From contig NZ_FXTD01000001.1 of assembly GCF_900182635.1 (NCBI RefSeq), forward strand, positions 434,001-498,000: a DNA stretch of 64,000 nucleotides, written 5' to 3'. This document shows positions 16,374 through 24,735 of this stretch, piece by piece. Positions within the stretch are counted from its first letter, which is position 1, and every line of letters begins with the position of its first letter. A program made the translations under genes and the position numbers. Source of the DNA: Halorubrum cibi. GTDB lineage: Archaea; Halobacteriota; Halobacteria; Halobacteriales; Haloferacaceae. The notes beneath the pieces are model-generated. The model did not search any database, had not been told where the DNA came from, and saw nothing but the letters and a program-made list of their open reading frames with translations.

Positions 16374-16868
16374 GTGACATCCCCCTCACGTCGTGCGCTC
16401 GTGACCGAACTCGACCGGTTCGACAGACTCCTCGAGGTCGGCTGCGGCGACCGCCTCGGCGTCGCGAGCGACCTCGCCGACCGCGGCCGCGACGTGGTCG
16501 CGATCGACGTCGCGGTCGACGACGATCCCGGCGGCGTGACGGACGAGCCGGCGGGCGAGAACCGGTCGGCGGACGAGGGTGAGGCCGCCGCCGACGGTTC
16601 GCTCCGCGTCCGCCGCGGCGACGTGGTCGCGCTCGCGGACGCGGCCGACCCCTCGTCGACGCTCGCGAGCGGGAACGCGGACGGGACCGGGATCGACGCG
16701 GTGTACGCTCGGCGCCTCCCGGCGGAGCTTCAACGCCCCACCGTCGATCTGGCGGCCCGCCTCGAGGCCGCCTGCCTGTTCACCACGCTCGGGTTCGAGG
16801 AGCCGATCGTCCCCGTGGAGCGCCGATCGATACCAGGAATGACGCTGTACGTCGCTCGTGACCGCTGA
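16374..16868 (+). CDS. UPF0146 family protein
   Basis: 164 residues with a Rossmann-like N-terminus ([28 protein letters not shown]) resembling a methyltransferase SAM-binding loop, and the family C-terminus [21 protein letters not shown]...[11 protein letters not shown]. An acidic insertion of about 30 residues (residues 45-75) separates the two. Start is GTG at 16374, divergent from archaemetzincin, whose ATG is 39 nt away. Function of UPF0146 is unknown. Confidence 0.85.
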   Translation: MTSPSRRALVTELDRFDRLLEVGCGDRLGVASDLADRGRDVVAIDVAVDDDPGGVTDEPAGENRSADEGEAAADGSLRVRRGDVVALADAADPSSTLASGNADGTGIDAVYARRLPAELQRPTVDLAARLEAACLFTTLGFEEPIVPVERRSIPGMTLYVARDR

Positions 16869-16957
16869 TCCGCCCCCGTGCCGCGGATCGGACCCGCTTC
16901 CGTGGAACGAACCGCGGGAACCCGAACGTTCATTTCTCCGCCTGCCGGCGTACGGGT

Positions 16958-17827
16958 ATGCAGGTCGACGCTGTCGTACTCGATATCGACGGGGTGTTGG
17001 TCGACGTCGCGGACTCCTACCGCCGAGCGATCATCGAGTCGGTCGACCGCGTCTGCGGCAAGACGATCGACCGCGAGGCGATCCAGTCGTTCAAGGACGC
17101 CGGCGGCTTCAACAACGACTGGGAGCTGACGTACGCGGCCGCCCTGTTCGTGTTGGCCCGCCGCGAGGGGCTCCGGATGGACGTCGAGGCGTTCACCGAC
17201 CGGATCGCGGCCGACGAGGACGGCGGGGGCCTCGAGGCGGCCAAGCGCGTCGTCTCCGACCTCCCCAGCGTCGCGCAGGCGCGGGTCCGCGACCAGTGGG
17301 ACACCGACCGCCTCCACGACGTGTTCCAGGCGCTGTATCTCGGCGAGGAGCTGTACCGCGAACTCGAGGGAGGCGACCCGCCGGTGTCGGCGACGGGCTA
17401 CATCCACGACGAGCCGACTCTCGTCGAGCCGGCGACGATCGCGGACCTGACCGACCGCTTCGACGTCGGCGTGTTGACGGGACGGCCCGCCGCGGAGGCC
17501 GAGATCGCCTTAGAGCGCGTCGACCTCGACGTTCCCGAACGTCACCGATTCACGATGGACGACTGGGAGGAGGGGAAGCCGCACCCGCGGGCGCTCGTCG
17601 AACTCGCCGAGCGGTTCGACGCCGATCGGGTCGCGTTCGCGGGCGACACCCTCGACGACGTGCGGACCGCCCGGAACGCCGACCGTGAGGACGACTCGCG
17701 CGTCTACTATGCGATCGGCGTCCTGACGGGCGGACTGACCGGCGAGGCGGGGACGCGGGCGTTCACGGAGGACGGAGCCGATGCCGTTCTCGAGGACGTG
17801 AACGGACTGGTGGACCTGTTGGAATAG
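16958..17827 (+). CDS. HAD-superfamily phosphatase (TIGR01548 type)
   Basis: 289-residue HAD hydrolase. Motif I DIDGVLVD (residues 9-16) supplies the nucleophile Asp, motif II is [11 protein letters not shown], motif III Lys lies in [10 protein letters not shown], and motif IV is [13 protein letters not shown] helical cap lies between motifs I and II (residues 20-140). TIGR01548-type proteins are often found beside histidine-biosynthesis genes; hisH is in this window but 19 kb away, so the substrate is undetermined. Confidence 0.9.
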   Translation: MQVDAVVLDIDGVLVDVADSYRRAIIESVDRVCGKTIDREAIQSFKDAGGFNNDWELTYAAALFVLARREGLRMDVEAFTDRIAADEDGGGLEAAKRVVSDLPSVAQARVRDQWDTDRLHDVFQALYLGEELYRELEGGDPPVSATGYIHDEPTLVEPATIADLTDRFDVGVLTGRPAAEAEIALERVDLDVPERHRFTMDDWEEGKPHPRALVELAERFDADRVAFAGDTLDDVRTARNADREDDSRVYYAIGVLTGGLTGEAGTRAFTEDGADAVLEDVNGLVDLLE

Positions 17828-17865
17828 CGTCGCGATCGCGGCTCGCTACTCGTCGGCCGTGAGAA

Positions 17866-17940
17866 TGGGCCTTGCCGGATTCGAACCGGCGATCAACTCG
17901 TTATGAGCGAGTCGCTTTAACCGGACTAAGCTAAAGGCCC
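17866..17940 (-). tRNA. tRNA with CAT anticodon (Met or Ile2)
   Basis: Acceptor GGGCCTT pairs with AAGGCCC, discriminator A; anticodon stem ACTCG/CGAGT with loop CTCATAA, anticodon CAT. T-arm GCCGGTTCGAATCCGGC. The acceptor lacks initiator features, so it is elongator Met or the Ile2 tRNA whose C34 is converted to agmatidine. Sequence alone does not let me separate the two. Confidence 0.93.
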
Positions 17941-17982
17941 TGATCGACGGGTAGCTCTTGTTCGCCCTTTAGCCTACCGGGT

Positions 17983-18000
17983 TCTCCTCGATCGAGGAGA
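17983..18000. other. 18-bp perfect palindrome
   Basis: TCTCCTCGATCGAGGAGA is fully self-complementary. It lies 41 nt downstream of the nuclease gene stop and 43 nt beyond the CAT-anticodon tRNA gene boundary. Terminator hairpin or protein site; not decided. Confidence 0.6.
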
Positions 18001-18040
18001 GGACCGCATCGAAGAGATAGTCCTCGTACCAGTTGACGCG

Positions 18041-18442
18041 CTACGTGTTCCCGTTTCCGGCCGGTCTGTACCGGATCGTCATCTGCGTCTCACCGGCCTC
18101 CTCGATCGGAACCAAATACGTCTCCTCACGGGTCGGCGCGTAGACCGCGAAGTAATCTATCTTCCCGTCGTAGCCCTCCCGTTCGTATCCGGAACCCTTC
18201 GTTCGGACGCTCCGAGTCCGAAACCGCACCGCCCCGTCCGTGGTCGCCTCGAACGCCGTCTTCGCTTGGACACGGTAGAACGCACCGTCGATCTCGATCG
18301 CGAGGTCGTACGGCTCGTTGTCGTACGCCGGCGTGAGTACGGAAACGTCGCGGGCGATCAGTTCCGCTTTGACGATCGCCTCCGTCGCCTGTCCGCGCTT
18401 CTGCGGCTCTCCGAGTCGGTCGTACTGCTCGTAACGCGACAT
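18041..18442 (-). CDS. PD-(D/E)XK nuclease-like protein (group I intron-associated type)
   Basis: 133 residues. The core EAIVKAELIARDVSVLTPAYDNEPYDLAIEIDGAFYRVQAKTAF shows a helix with Glu, then D-x-x-[x]n-Q-x-K: the Asp in YDLAI and VQAKT match the split PD-(D/E)XK active site as in group I intron-associated homing endonucleases such as I-Ssp6803I. C-terminal strand KIDYFAVYAPTREETYLVPIEE is also typical. Here it stands alone between two tRNA genes, with no intron in either tRNA. It could be a domesticated or mobile nuclease. Its GC and codon use are slightly lower than its neighbours. Confidence 0.8.
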   Translation of the reverse strand: MSRYEQYDRLGEPQKRGQATEAIVKAELIARDVSVLTPAYDNEPYDLAIEIDGAFYRVQAKTAFEATTDGAVRFRTRSVRTKGSGYEREGYDGKIDYFAVYAPTREETYLVPIEEAGETQMTIRYRPAGNGNT

Positions 18443-18501
18443 ACGACGCTTCGGTCGTCATCGTACAAAACGCGTGTCACGATCGGAGACGCAAGAGGAA
18501 G

Positions 18502-18574
18502 CGCCGAAGCCAGGACTCGAACCTGGGACCGCCTCGTTAACAGCGAGGCGCTCTACCAACTGAGCTACTTCGGC
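18502..18574 (-). tRNA. tRNA-Asn (GTT)
   Basis: Acceptor GCCGAAG pairs with CTTCGGC, discriminator G. Anticodon stem CCTCG/CGAGG with loop CTGTTAA, anticodon GTT (Asn). D-arm AGCTCAGTTGGTAGAGC and T-arm CCAGGTTCGAGTCCTGG are regular. Confidence 0.97.
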
Positions 18575-18693
18575 TCGATTTCAGGTACTCGTGTGGTTTT
18601 GATAGGGCTTTCGTTTCCGCCCGACACGGGCCGGGAACCTCGTCCGCCCCTTACGACCGACACGCTTTCGGCCGGACCGCGAGAAGCCCGCGT

Positions 18694-20058
18694 ATGGCCG
18701 ACCTCGACGCGGTGCTGTCGCGCGTCCGCGAGCGCGTTCTTCCGGAGGCGGAGGAACGCGAGCGGCTGCGAACGGCGGCCGCCGACCTGACGGAGCGGAC
18801 TCGAGCGGCGATCGCGGACCTTCCGGTCGAGGCCGACGTGGTCCAGGTGGGATCGACCGCGCGCGGGACGTGGGTCTCCGGTGACCGCGACGTCGACCTC
18901 TTCGTGCGGTTTCCGGCTGACATCGACCGCGAGGAGCTCGAGGAGTACGGGCTCGCGGTGGGTCACGCGGTCCTACCGGACGGCCACGAGGAGTACGCCG
19001 AACATCCCTACGTGAAGGGCGTTCACGACGGCTTCGACGTCGACCTGGTTCCCTGTCACGACGTCGCGGAGGCGGGCGATCTGATCTCCGCGGTCGACCG
19101 CACGCCCTTCCACGACGCGTACCTCACGGAGCGGCTCGACGACGACCTCGCCGCCGACGTGGTCCTCACGAAGGCGTTTCTCAAGGGAATCGGCGCGTAC
19201 GGCAGCGACCTCCGGACCGAGGGCTTTTCGGGGTACCTCACCGAGTTGCTCGTCGCCGAGTTCGGCGGGTTCGTCCCGCTCGTCGAGTCGGCCCGGAGCT
19301 GGCACCCGCCGGTGGAGTTCGATCCCGAGGGGCACGCCGAACGGACCTTCGAGGACCCGCTCGTCGTCGTCGACCCGACGGACCCGACGCGCAACGTCGC
19401 GGCGGTGTTGTCGGCGGAGAACCTCGCGCGGTTCCAACACTACGCTCGAGACCTGCTCGCGAACCCTCGCGAAGGCCTGTTCGAACCTCGGGCGTTCGAT
19501 CCGCTCGACGCGGGCGAGGTCCGCGACCACCTCGACAGGCGCGAGACGACGCCGGTCGCCGTCGTCTTCGACGCCCCGAACCTCGTCGACGACCAGCTGT
19601 GGCCCCAGCTCCGGCGGTCGCTCGACGGGACCGTCCGTGGACTGAACGAGCGCGGGTTCGACCCGCTCCGTGCTCGGGCGATGGTCGGAGACGACGGGGA
19701 ACGGGCCGCCCTCTACGTCGAGGTCGAGACGGCGACTCGACCGGCGGTCGAACGCCACGAGGGGCCGCCGGTCGCCGTGCGGAAACACGCCGACCGCTTC
19801 TACGAATCGTACGCCGACGACGTCGATCCCGACACGTACGGACCGTTCATCGACGGGAACCGATACGTCGTCGAGCGCGAACGCGAATTCTCCGCGGTTC
19901 GCGGATACCTCGAGAGCGACGCGGCAGGCGACATCGCACTCGGCGCGCAGATCGAGCCGGCGTTCGCGGACCGCGACGTGCTCGTCGGCGACGCCGTGGC
20001 GACGCTCGCCGACCGGTTCGGAAGGGACCTCCGGGAGTTCTACGAGCCGCACCCGTGA
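18694..20058 (+). CDS. cca: archaeal (class I) CCA-adding tRNA nucleotidyltransferase
   Basis: 454 residues, normal for class I CCA enzymes, which complete tRNA 3' ends without a template. The nucleotidyltransferase motif is VQVGSTARGTWVSGDRDVDLFVRF (residues 50-73), giving GS plus the DxD metal ligands; the third carboxylate is in the VDLVPCH strand. Central and tail domains with VVFDAPNLVDDQLWPQL and RGYLESDAAGDIALG match the family. All four tRNAs seen in the window lack encoded CCA, so this enzyme is essential to them. Confidence 0.97.
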   Translation: MADLDAVLSRVRERVLPEAEERERLRTAAADLTERTRAAIADLPVEADVVQVGSTARGTWVSGDRDVDLFVRFPADIDREELEEYGLAVGHAVLPDGHEEYAEHPYVKGVHDGFDVDLVPCHDVAEAGDLISAVDRTPFHDAYLTERLDDDLAADVVLTKAFLKGIGAYGSDLRTEGFSGYLTELLVAEFGGFVPLVESARSWHPPVEFDPEGHAERTFEDPLVVVDPTDPTRNVAAVLSAENLARFQHYARDLLANPREGLFEPRAFDPLDAGEVRDHLDRRETTPVAVVFDAPNLVDDQLWPQLRRSLDGTVRGLNERGFDPLRARAMVGDDGERAALYVEVETATRPAVERHEGPPVAVRKHADRFYESYADDVDPDTYGPFIDGNRYVVEREREFSAVRGYLESDAAGDIALGAQIEPAFADRDVLVGDAVATLADRFGRDLREFYEPHP

Positions 20059-20110
20059 GGCCGGGCGAACCGGCCTGAGATCGGGTAGAACCGATCGAGT
20101 CGGCGGTGCG

Positions 20111-20150
20111 GTCGGATCGGGTTCAGTCGGATCGGGTTCGGTCGATTCAG
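20111..20150. repeat. 15-nt tandem repeat after cca
   Basis: GTCGGATCGGGTTCA at 20111 and GTCGGATCGGGTTCG at 20126, followed by a partial third unit running into the stop of the 20147 gene. Begins 53 nt after the cca stop. Confidence 0.6.
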
Positions 20151-20476
20151 GCGCGGCCGAGGACGCGAGTCAGGTAGTAGAGCCCGAGCAAGACGAGGAC
20201 GACCACGACGCCGACCGCCGAGAACAGCACGGCGACGCGGGGGAACGCCATCCAGAGCGCGATGTAAAACGAGAACCCGAACGCGAGGAGCACCGCGACC
20301 ACGACGCCGCGAGTGGGGTTCTGGACGGCCGCGACGAACACCCGCTGTGGCAACGAGAGGTCCGCGAAGTCCACGTCGGCGACGTCGCTCGGGGCGTCCG
20401 TTCCGCTCGGGTCGGTGACGCCGGATCCGCCGTCCTCCCTCGGCGATCCCGTCGATCCGTCGGCGTCGTCGTTCAC
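20147..20476 (-). CDS. small membrane protein with acidic N-terminus
   Basis: 109 residues from the GTG at 20476: a 45-residue acidic/glycine-rich segment, then LPQRVFVAAVQNPTRG and two transmembrane helices (VVVAVLLAFGFSFYIALWMAF and VAVLFSAVGVVVVLVLLGLYYL). Function unknown; similar two-helix proteins are common in haloarchaea. It is the last gene after the crcB pair on the same strand (49-nt gap). The start could also be a later GTG, since the acidic leader is low-complexity. Confidence 0.65.
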   Translation of the reverse strand: MNDDADGSTGSPREDGGSGVTDPSGTDAPSDVADVDFADLSLPQRVFVAAVQNPTRGVVVAVLLAFGFSFYIALWMAFPRVAVLFSAVGVVVVLVLLGLYYLTRVLGRA

Positions 20477-20525
20477 GTCGTCGCGTACGGTCTCGCCCGT
20501 CCTGTACCTGTCGCTCCGCCCGCGG

Positions 20526-20888
20526 TCACGTGATCGCGACGACGACCGCCGACCCGACGAGGACGGCGCCGATCGCGGCGAGCAGAACGCCGAATGCGAA
20601 TCCGATGGCGACGTTCCGATCGTCGCTTTCGGCCGTCGTGACCGCCTCGACCGCGAACGACGAGAACGTCGTGAACGCGCCACAGAACCCGACGCCGAGC
20701 GTCAGCGCGACGACGGAGTCGAAGGGTGCGGCGAGCACGGCTCCGAGCGCGAGGCTCCCGAGGGTGTTGACGGCGACGAGCGAGCGACGGCCCGAGATAG
20801 CGAGGCCGATCAGGTGTCGACACGTCGCGCCCGCCGCGCCGCCGAGGCCGACGGCGAGCGCTCCGACGAGCGGACCCGTCGCCGTCAC
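20526..20888 (-). CDS. crcB: fluoride channel subunit CrcB (second of pair)
   Basis: 120 residues with four transmembrane helices. Family motifs: GGAAGATCRHLIG, VNTLGSLALGAVL (the conserved Asn) and GFCGAFTTFSSFAVE (the TTFSS Na/F region). Fluc channels export fluoride as dual-topology dimers; archaea often use two adjacent paralogues that pair in opposite orientation. It overlaps the upstream crcB by 4 nt (ATGA), so the two are translationally coupled. Confidence 0.95.
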   Translation of the reverse strand: MTATGPLVGALAVGLGGAAGATCRHLIGLAISGRRSLVAVNTLGSLALGAVLAAPFDSVVALTLGVGFCGAFTTFSSFAVEAVTTAESDDRNVAIGFAFGVLLAAIGAVLVGSAVVVAIT

Positions 20889-21232
20889 CGTCGCCTCCCG
20901 ACGGCGAGCCCCGCCAGCGCGGCCGCGAACCCGAGACCGTAGCTCGCGGCGACATAGGCCGTCCCGCCCGTCGTACCGAGCGCGACCGCGTCGGTCGCGA
21001 ACGTGCTGTACGTCGTGAACGAGGAGATCACGCCGGTGCCGACGAGGAGTCGCGTCCGCGGACCGACCGCACGCGTGACGAGGAAGCCGAGCGCGAACGA
21101 GCCGACGACGTTCACGAGGAGCGTGCTGATCCCGGTCGCGTCGCCGACGGCGACGTCGACGCCGTACCGCGCCAGCGCGCCGACGAACCCGCCGAGCGCC
21201 ACGAGGCCGATCCCGGGAACCGTCCGTTCCAT
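20885..21232 (-). CDS. crcB: fluoride channel subunit CrcB (first of pair)
   Basis: 115 residues, four helices, with GGFVGALARYGVD, LLVNVVGSFALGFL and GVISSFTTYSTFATD. Partner of the downstream crcB. Start MERTVPGIG at 21232 chosen over a long arginine-rich extension. Only 40 nt separate it from the HerA-type ATPase stop, so no fluoride riboswitch fits directly upstream and none was recognised. Confidence 0.95.
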   Translation of the reverse strand: MERTVPGIGLVALGGFVGALARYGVDVAVGDATGISTLLVNVVGSFALGFLVTRAVGPRTRLLVGTGVISSFTTYSTFATDAVALGTTGGTAYVAASYGLGFAAALAGLAVGRRR

Positions 21233-21272
21233 GGCCGTTCCTCCGGACGGATCGTGTTGTGCGTTCCGATGC

Positions 21273-22421
21273 TCACCGGCCGCGGCTCCGTTCGGCTCGC
21301 GTCGGCTGCTCTGCTCGTTCCGTCGATCGCCCCGTTCGCGCCGCCTCCGTGTCGCTGGCGCGCGGATTCTCGCCGCCGTGTGGCGTTCGGCGCTCCCGCA
21401 CGCGGACCGCGTGGGCCGTCTCGCTCGCGTCGTCGACGACGAGCGCCTCGCCGACGCCGGTCGGCAGCCGGGCGGCGAGGTCGCCGGAGAGGTACGTCGC
21501 CTCCGCCGCCGCCAGCGCGTCCACGTCGGGTCCGGCCGTGAGCCGGTGTGCCACGAGGAGGTCGGACTGCGAGACGGCGACGGCAGGCAGCGCGCTCGGA
21601 CGCTGGGTCGCACAGACGATCGACACGCCCGGTGCGCGTCCCCGCGTCAGAAGCGTCCGGAGCGCCGGGTCGGCGACGCCGTCGAAGAAGGCGTGCGCCT
21701 CGTCGACGAGCAGCCAGGGGAGCCGGTCGACGGTCCCGTTCACTCGCGCGTCGTACAGGCCGCGGGCGACCGCTCGGACGACCGCCCCGGCGGCGGACTC
21801 GGGTACGCCCGACAGGTCGAGCACCGTCGGGTCGCCGCTCGCGGCGAAGGAAGTGACCGGCGGGGCTGCCGCGTCGAAGACGCCCCAGGACTCCGCCAGC
21901 CGGAGGTGGTTCCGAACCGCCCGGCGCGTCCGGTCGGGGGCGTCGGTCTCCGAGACGGCCCACCGGAGCGACTCGATCGACGGGGAATCGCCGTCGTTTC
22001 CCGCCGTTTCGACCGCGTCGGCGACGACCCGCCACAGCAGGCTTCCGGGGCCGTCCGTGGGGTCGAGTCCCACGAGGTCGGGCCAAACCGAGGCCGGAAC
22101 CTCGGCCGGTCGGATGACGGGCTCGACGACGCGTCCGCCGATCTCGGTCAGCCCGTCGAAGACGCCCATCGGGTCGACGACGACCGGAGCCACTCCGGTC
22201 GCGTCCGCGAGCTCCTCCGCGATGACGCCGAGCGTGTACGACTTCCCGGTGCCGCGCTTCCCGAAGACCACCGCCGCGTGCGGGGAGTCGGCGTCGATCC
22301 CGACGGCCGCTCCGTCGCTGCCGTCCCGCGCCAGAAAAGTGCCGAGACGGACCATCGCCGGCGGTCGGTCTTCCCCGTCACTCGCCCCGTCTCCGCCGTC
22401 ATCCCGTCCGAGAACGTTCAT
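21273..22421 (-). CDS. HerA/VirB4-type AAA ATPase with DUF87-like core
   Basis: 382 residues. Walker A is FGKRGTGKSYT (GKRGTGKS at 54-61) preceded by an AVGIDADSPHAAVV strand; Walker B is WLLVDEAHAFF (about 237-243); a sensor-like IVCATQRPSALP follows, as in HerA-type DNA translocases. The C-terminus (after about 340) is a basic tail rich in R, E and T. Unlike HerA it has no adjacent nurA nuclease or mre11/rad50. Start MNVLGRDDGG. Motor role in DNA or protein handling is inferred; substrate unknown. Confidence 0.88.
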   Translation of the reverse strand: MNVLGRDDGGDGASDGEDRPPAMVRLGTFLARDGSDGAAVGIDADSPHAAVVFGKRGTGKSYTLGVIAEELADATGVAPVVVDPMGVFDGLTEIGGRVVEPVIRPAEVPASVWPDLVGLDPTDGPGSLLWRVVADAVETAGNDGDSPSIESLRWAVSETDAPDRTRRAVRNHLRLAESWGVFDAAAPPVTSFAASGDPTVLDLSGVPESAAGAVVRAVARGLYDARVNGTVDRLPWLLVDEAHAFFDGVADPALRTLLTRGRAPGVSIVCATQRPSALPAVAVSQSDLLVAHRLTAGPDVDALAAAEATYLSGDLAARLPTGVGEALVVDDASETAHAVRVRERRTPHGGENPRASDTEAARTGRSTERAEQPTRAERSRGR

Positions 22422-22503
22422 GCGCGGGATCGTGCGGCATCGAATAAAAGCCGTCACGCGGCGGCGAGAGTGGGTGATCGCGTGGTTCCGACCCCGTCCG
22501 ATC

Positions 22504-22514
22504 GTTTATATACT
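22504..22514 (+). promoter_or_regulatory. TATA box of the 22535 gene
   Basis: GTTTATATACT, 21-31 nt before the ATG at 22535, implying a leaderless transcript. The divergent ATPase starts 113 nt away. Confidence 0.7.
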
Positions 22515-22534
22515 AATCCGCGGCCACCGGTCGT

Positions 22535-23017
22535 ATGCTCGACTCGAAGTCGGACACGTCGGACTCGAAGGCCCGTGTAGGATCGTTTCTCGACGACCGC
22601 CGCGCGATCGAGGGGCTGCCCGTCAGACTGGTGATCGCCCTCGTCGTCGGCGTCGCGAGCCTCAGCGTGATGATGGGGATGATCGGCGACATCGACGGGC
22701 TGTCGTCGACGGAGGTCGACGCGCAACCCCAGCCGGAGGTGACGACGCCGGGATCACAGACGCTCGACGTCGCCGTCGTCGACCCCGACGGCAACCGCGT
22801 CTCGGACGCGACGGTGATCGTCCGCGGCGGCTCGGCGCGACTGGACGGGCTCGCCACCGCGAAGTCCGGTCCGGACGGGATAGCCAGCGTCGACGTGTCG
22901 CCGAAGCTCGGAGCGAACCAGCTCGACGGGACGCTCTCGATCGACGTCAAACCGCCCGCGGGAAGCGATTTCGTCGACGAACGCGGCAACACCGAGGTGC
23001 TCGTCGTCGCCGAGTAG
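22535..23017 (+). CDS. membrane-anchored protein with carboxypeptidase-regulatory-like domain
   Basis: 160 residues. A charged N-terminus (SFLDDRRAIEGLPVR) precedes one hydrophobic helix (LVIALVVGVASLSVMMGMI) in a pattern like pilin/archaellin leader sequences, although no clear class III cleavage motif is seen. The outside part (residues 65-160) reads LDVAVVDPDGNRVSDATVIVRGG...LDGLATAKSGPDGIASVDVSP, a typical beta-sandwich of the carboxypeptidase-regulatory kind. Function unknown. It is divergent from the HerA-type ATPase. Confidence 0.8.
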   Translation: MLDSKSDTSDSKARVGSFLDDRRAIEGLPVRLVIALVVGVASLSVMMGMIGDIDGLSSTEVDAQPQPEVTTPGSQTLDVAVVDPDGNRVSDATVIVRGGSARLDGLATAKSGPDGIASVDVSPKLGANQLDGTLSIDVKPPAGSDFVDERGNTEVLVVAE

Positions 23018-23062
23018 ACCGACCGCCGCGGAGCGGGGGCGTATCCGTCGGTATCGCCGGGA

Positions 23063-23863
23063 TCAGGGCCGGTCGTCCCAATCGATCCACTCCTGCTCCC
23101 AGCCGGTTCTCGCGAAGTATCCCTGCTCGGCGAACTCGGCGTCCTCGCGGCGCGTCCGGTTCCGTTCGACGCCGGCCTGCTCGCCGTCGACGAGCATCGG
23201 ACGGAGCCGCGCGGGGCCCGCCTCCTCGACGGTTCGGAAGCCGTCGGGGGCGGGATCGTCGTCCCCGTCCGCGTCGCCGTCGGTACGGTCGGCACGATCG
23301 TCACGGTCGGCCGGCTCGACGGCGACGATCGTCTGATCGCCGGCTCCGCGCGGGTACACGATCCGCCCGTGGTCGTCGAGCTGCTCGCGGAGCGCTCGGG
23401 GCGGCGTCACGACGGCCGCCTCGACGAGGATCCGGTCGTACGGGGCGTACTCCGGAAGTCCCCCCGCACCGTCGCGGCGGTCGACGAGGACGGCACCGTA
23501 GCCGGCGTCCGCGAGGTTCGACCGGGCGAGGTGAACGGCACGTCGATCGATGTCGATCGCGTGAACGTGGCGCGCGCCGACGATCTCGGCGAGCGCGGCG
23601 CTCGTGTAGCCGATCCCGCCTCCGACGACGAGTACGTCGTCCTCCTCCTCGGCGTCCACCGCGGTAAGCATCCGCGCGACGGTCGCCGGCGCGAGCGCCC
23701 GCGTTCCGGCCTCCTCGCTCGCGTCGTTCGCGTACGGGGCGTCGTCCACGAACGCCTCGCGGGGGACCGTCTGGAGCGCCGACAGCACCGACGCGCCGAG
23801 GGGCTCGCCGAGCTGGTGTTCGAGCCCCTCGATCATGTCGACCCGAAGCGCCGATTCGTCCAT
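23063..23863 (-). CDS. protein-isoaspartate methyltransferase paralogue, divergent
   Basis: 266 residues of PCMT type: SVLSALQTVPREAFVDD at the N-terminus, then a SAM-binding domain DVLVVGGGIGYTSAALAEIVG and HVHAIDIDRRAV. The substrate loop that reads TISAPHM in the neighbouring enzyme is replaced by ALAPATV, and an acidic insertion (DRADRTDGDADGDDDPAPDG) lies near residue 190. SAM binding is likely; isoaspartyl repair activity is doubtful. It lies 73 nt downstream of the canonical pcm. Confidence 0.85.
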   Translation of the reverse strand: MDESALRVDMIEGLEHQLGEPLGASVLSALQTVPREAFVDDAPYANDASEEAGTRALAPATVARMLTAVDAEEEDDVLVVGGGIGYTSAALAEIVGARHVHAIDIDRRAVHLARSNLADAGYGAVLVDRRDGAGGLPEYAPYDRILVEAAVVTPPRALREQLDDHGRIVYPRGAGDQTIVAVEPADRDDRADRTDGDADGDDDPAPDGFRTVEEAGPARLRPMLVDGEQAGVERNRTRREDAEFAEQGYFARTGWEQEWIDWDDRP

Positions 23864-23936
23864 GTCCGCTCTCGGCGGTCCGCGGTCTAAAACCGCACGC
23901 TCCGCGCGGGGCGACCTGACGGGCGGGGTCCGCGAC

Positions 23937-24620
23937 TCACCGCATCGGAACGAATCGCACCGCGCCGTGGTCCTCGTGGTCGACGCCGCCGTCGTCACGG
24001 ACGGTCAGCCGGACGAGCCGCTGGCTCGTGCCGGAGCGGCCGCTGGCGACGCGCCCGAGAAGTCCGCCCGCGTCGCCGTCGGTCTCCACGGGCGCGACGA
24101 CGTGGCCGCCGGGCCGCGTCCGATCGACGATCTCCCGGGGAACGCCGCCCGGAGCGGCACAGGTGAGGTAGGCGGCGTCGAACGGGTCACACTCCGCGAA
24201 GGCGGTCCGTCCGTCTCCGGCCCGAACGGTCACGTCGTAGCCCAGCCGGTCCAGTCGCTCGCGGGCGGCGTCGGCGAGCTCCGAGACGTACTCGACGCTG
24301 TAGACGTTTCCGGGGCCGACGATCTCGGCGACGACCGCGGCGTGATAGCCACAGCCCGTGCCGACCTCGAACACCCGGTCCCCCGAGGAGACCTCGAGGA
24401 GGTCGACCATGACCGCCACCATGTGCGGCGCGCTTATCGTCTGGCCGTGGCCGATCGGCAGCGGTCGATCCGCGTACGCGTGCGATCGGTCCTTCTCCGG
24501 AACGAACTCGTGGCGGGGGACGGCGGCGATCGCCGACAGGGTCCGCTCGCTCGCGTCGGTCCGTCGCCGGAGGTGCTCGACGAGCCGTCGGCGCTCCGCG
24601 GCGTGATCGACGTCGCCCAT
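23937..24620 (-). CDS. pcm: protein-L-isoaspartate O-methyltransferase
   Basis: 227 residues, normal length. It has all family landmarks: AAVPRHEFVPEKDR, the substrate loop GHGQTISAPHMVA, SAM motif I VFEVGTGCGYHAAVVAE, motif II VYSVEYVSELADAARERL and motif III FDAAYLTCAAPGGVP. It repairs isoaspartyl residues formed by protein ageing, using SAM, in the cytoplasm. Start MGDVDHAAERRRL at 24620. Copy B of the structured repeat lies just upstream. Confidence 0.96.
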   Translation of the reverse strand: MGDVDHAAERRRLVEHLRRRTDASERTLSAIAAVPRHEFVPEKDRSHAYADRPLPIGHGQTISAPHMVAVMVDLLEVSSGDRVFEVGTGCGYHAAVVAEIVGPGNVYSVEYVSELADAARERLDRLGYDVTVRAGDGRTAFAECDPFDAAYLTCAAPGGVPREIVDRTRPGGHVVAPVETDGDAGGLLGRVASGRSGTSQRLVRLTVRDDGGVDHEDHGAVRFVPMR

Positions 24621-24735
24621 GCTACGAAGTATCACTCCCCTCGTGGAGAACCTATCGGCGTGAAGGGGGTTCGATCGGACCGTTTCGGAGCGTTCCGGAC
24701 CCGTTCGACGAGGGGGTGATCCGGTACGTCGGGCG

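Noticed and set aside
21233-21272. Fluoride riboswitch before crcB
   Set aside because: Only 40 nt separate the genes and no matching structure is visible.
22535-23017. Archaellin or pilin gene
   Set aside because: The leader resembles a class III signal, but the mature N-terminus lacks the conserved pattern and the rest is a carboxypeptidase-regulatory-like domain.
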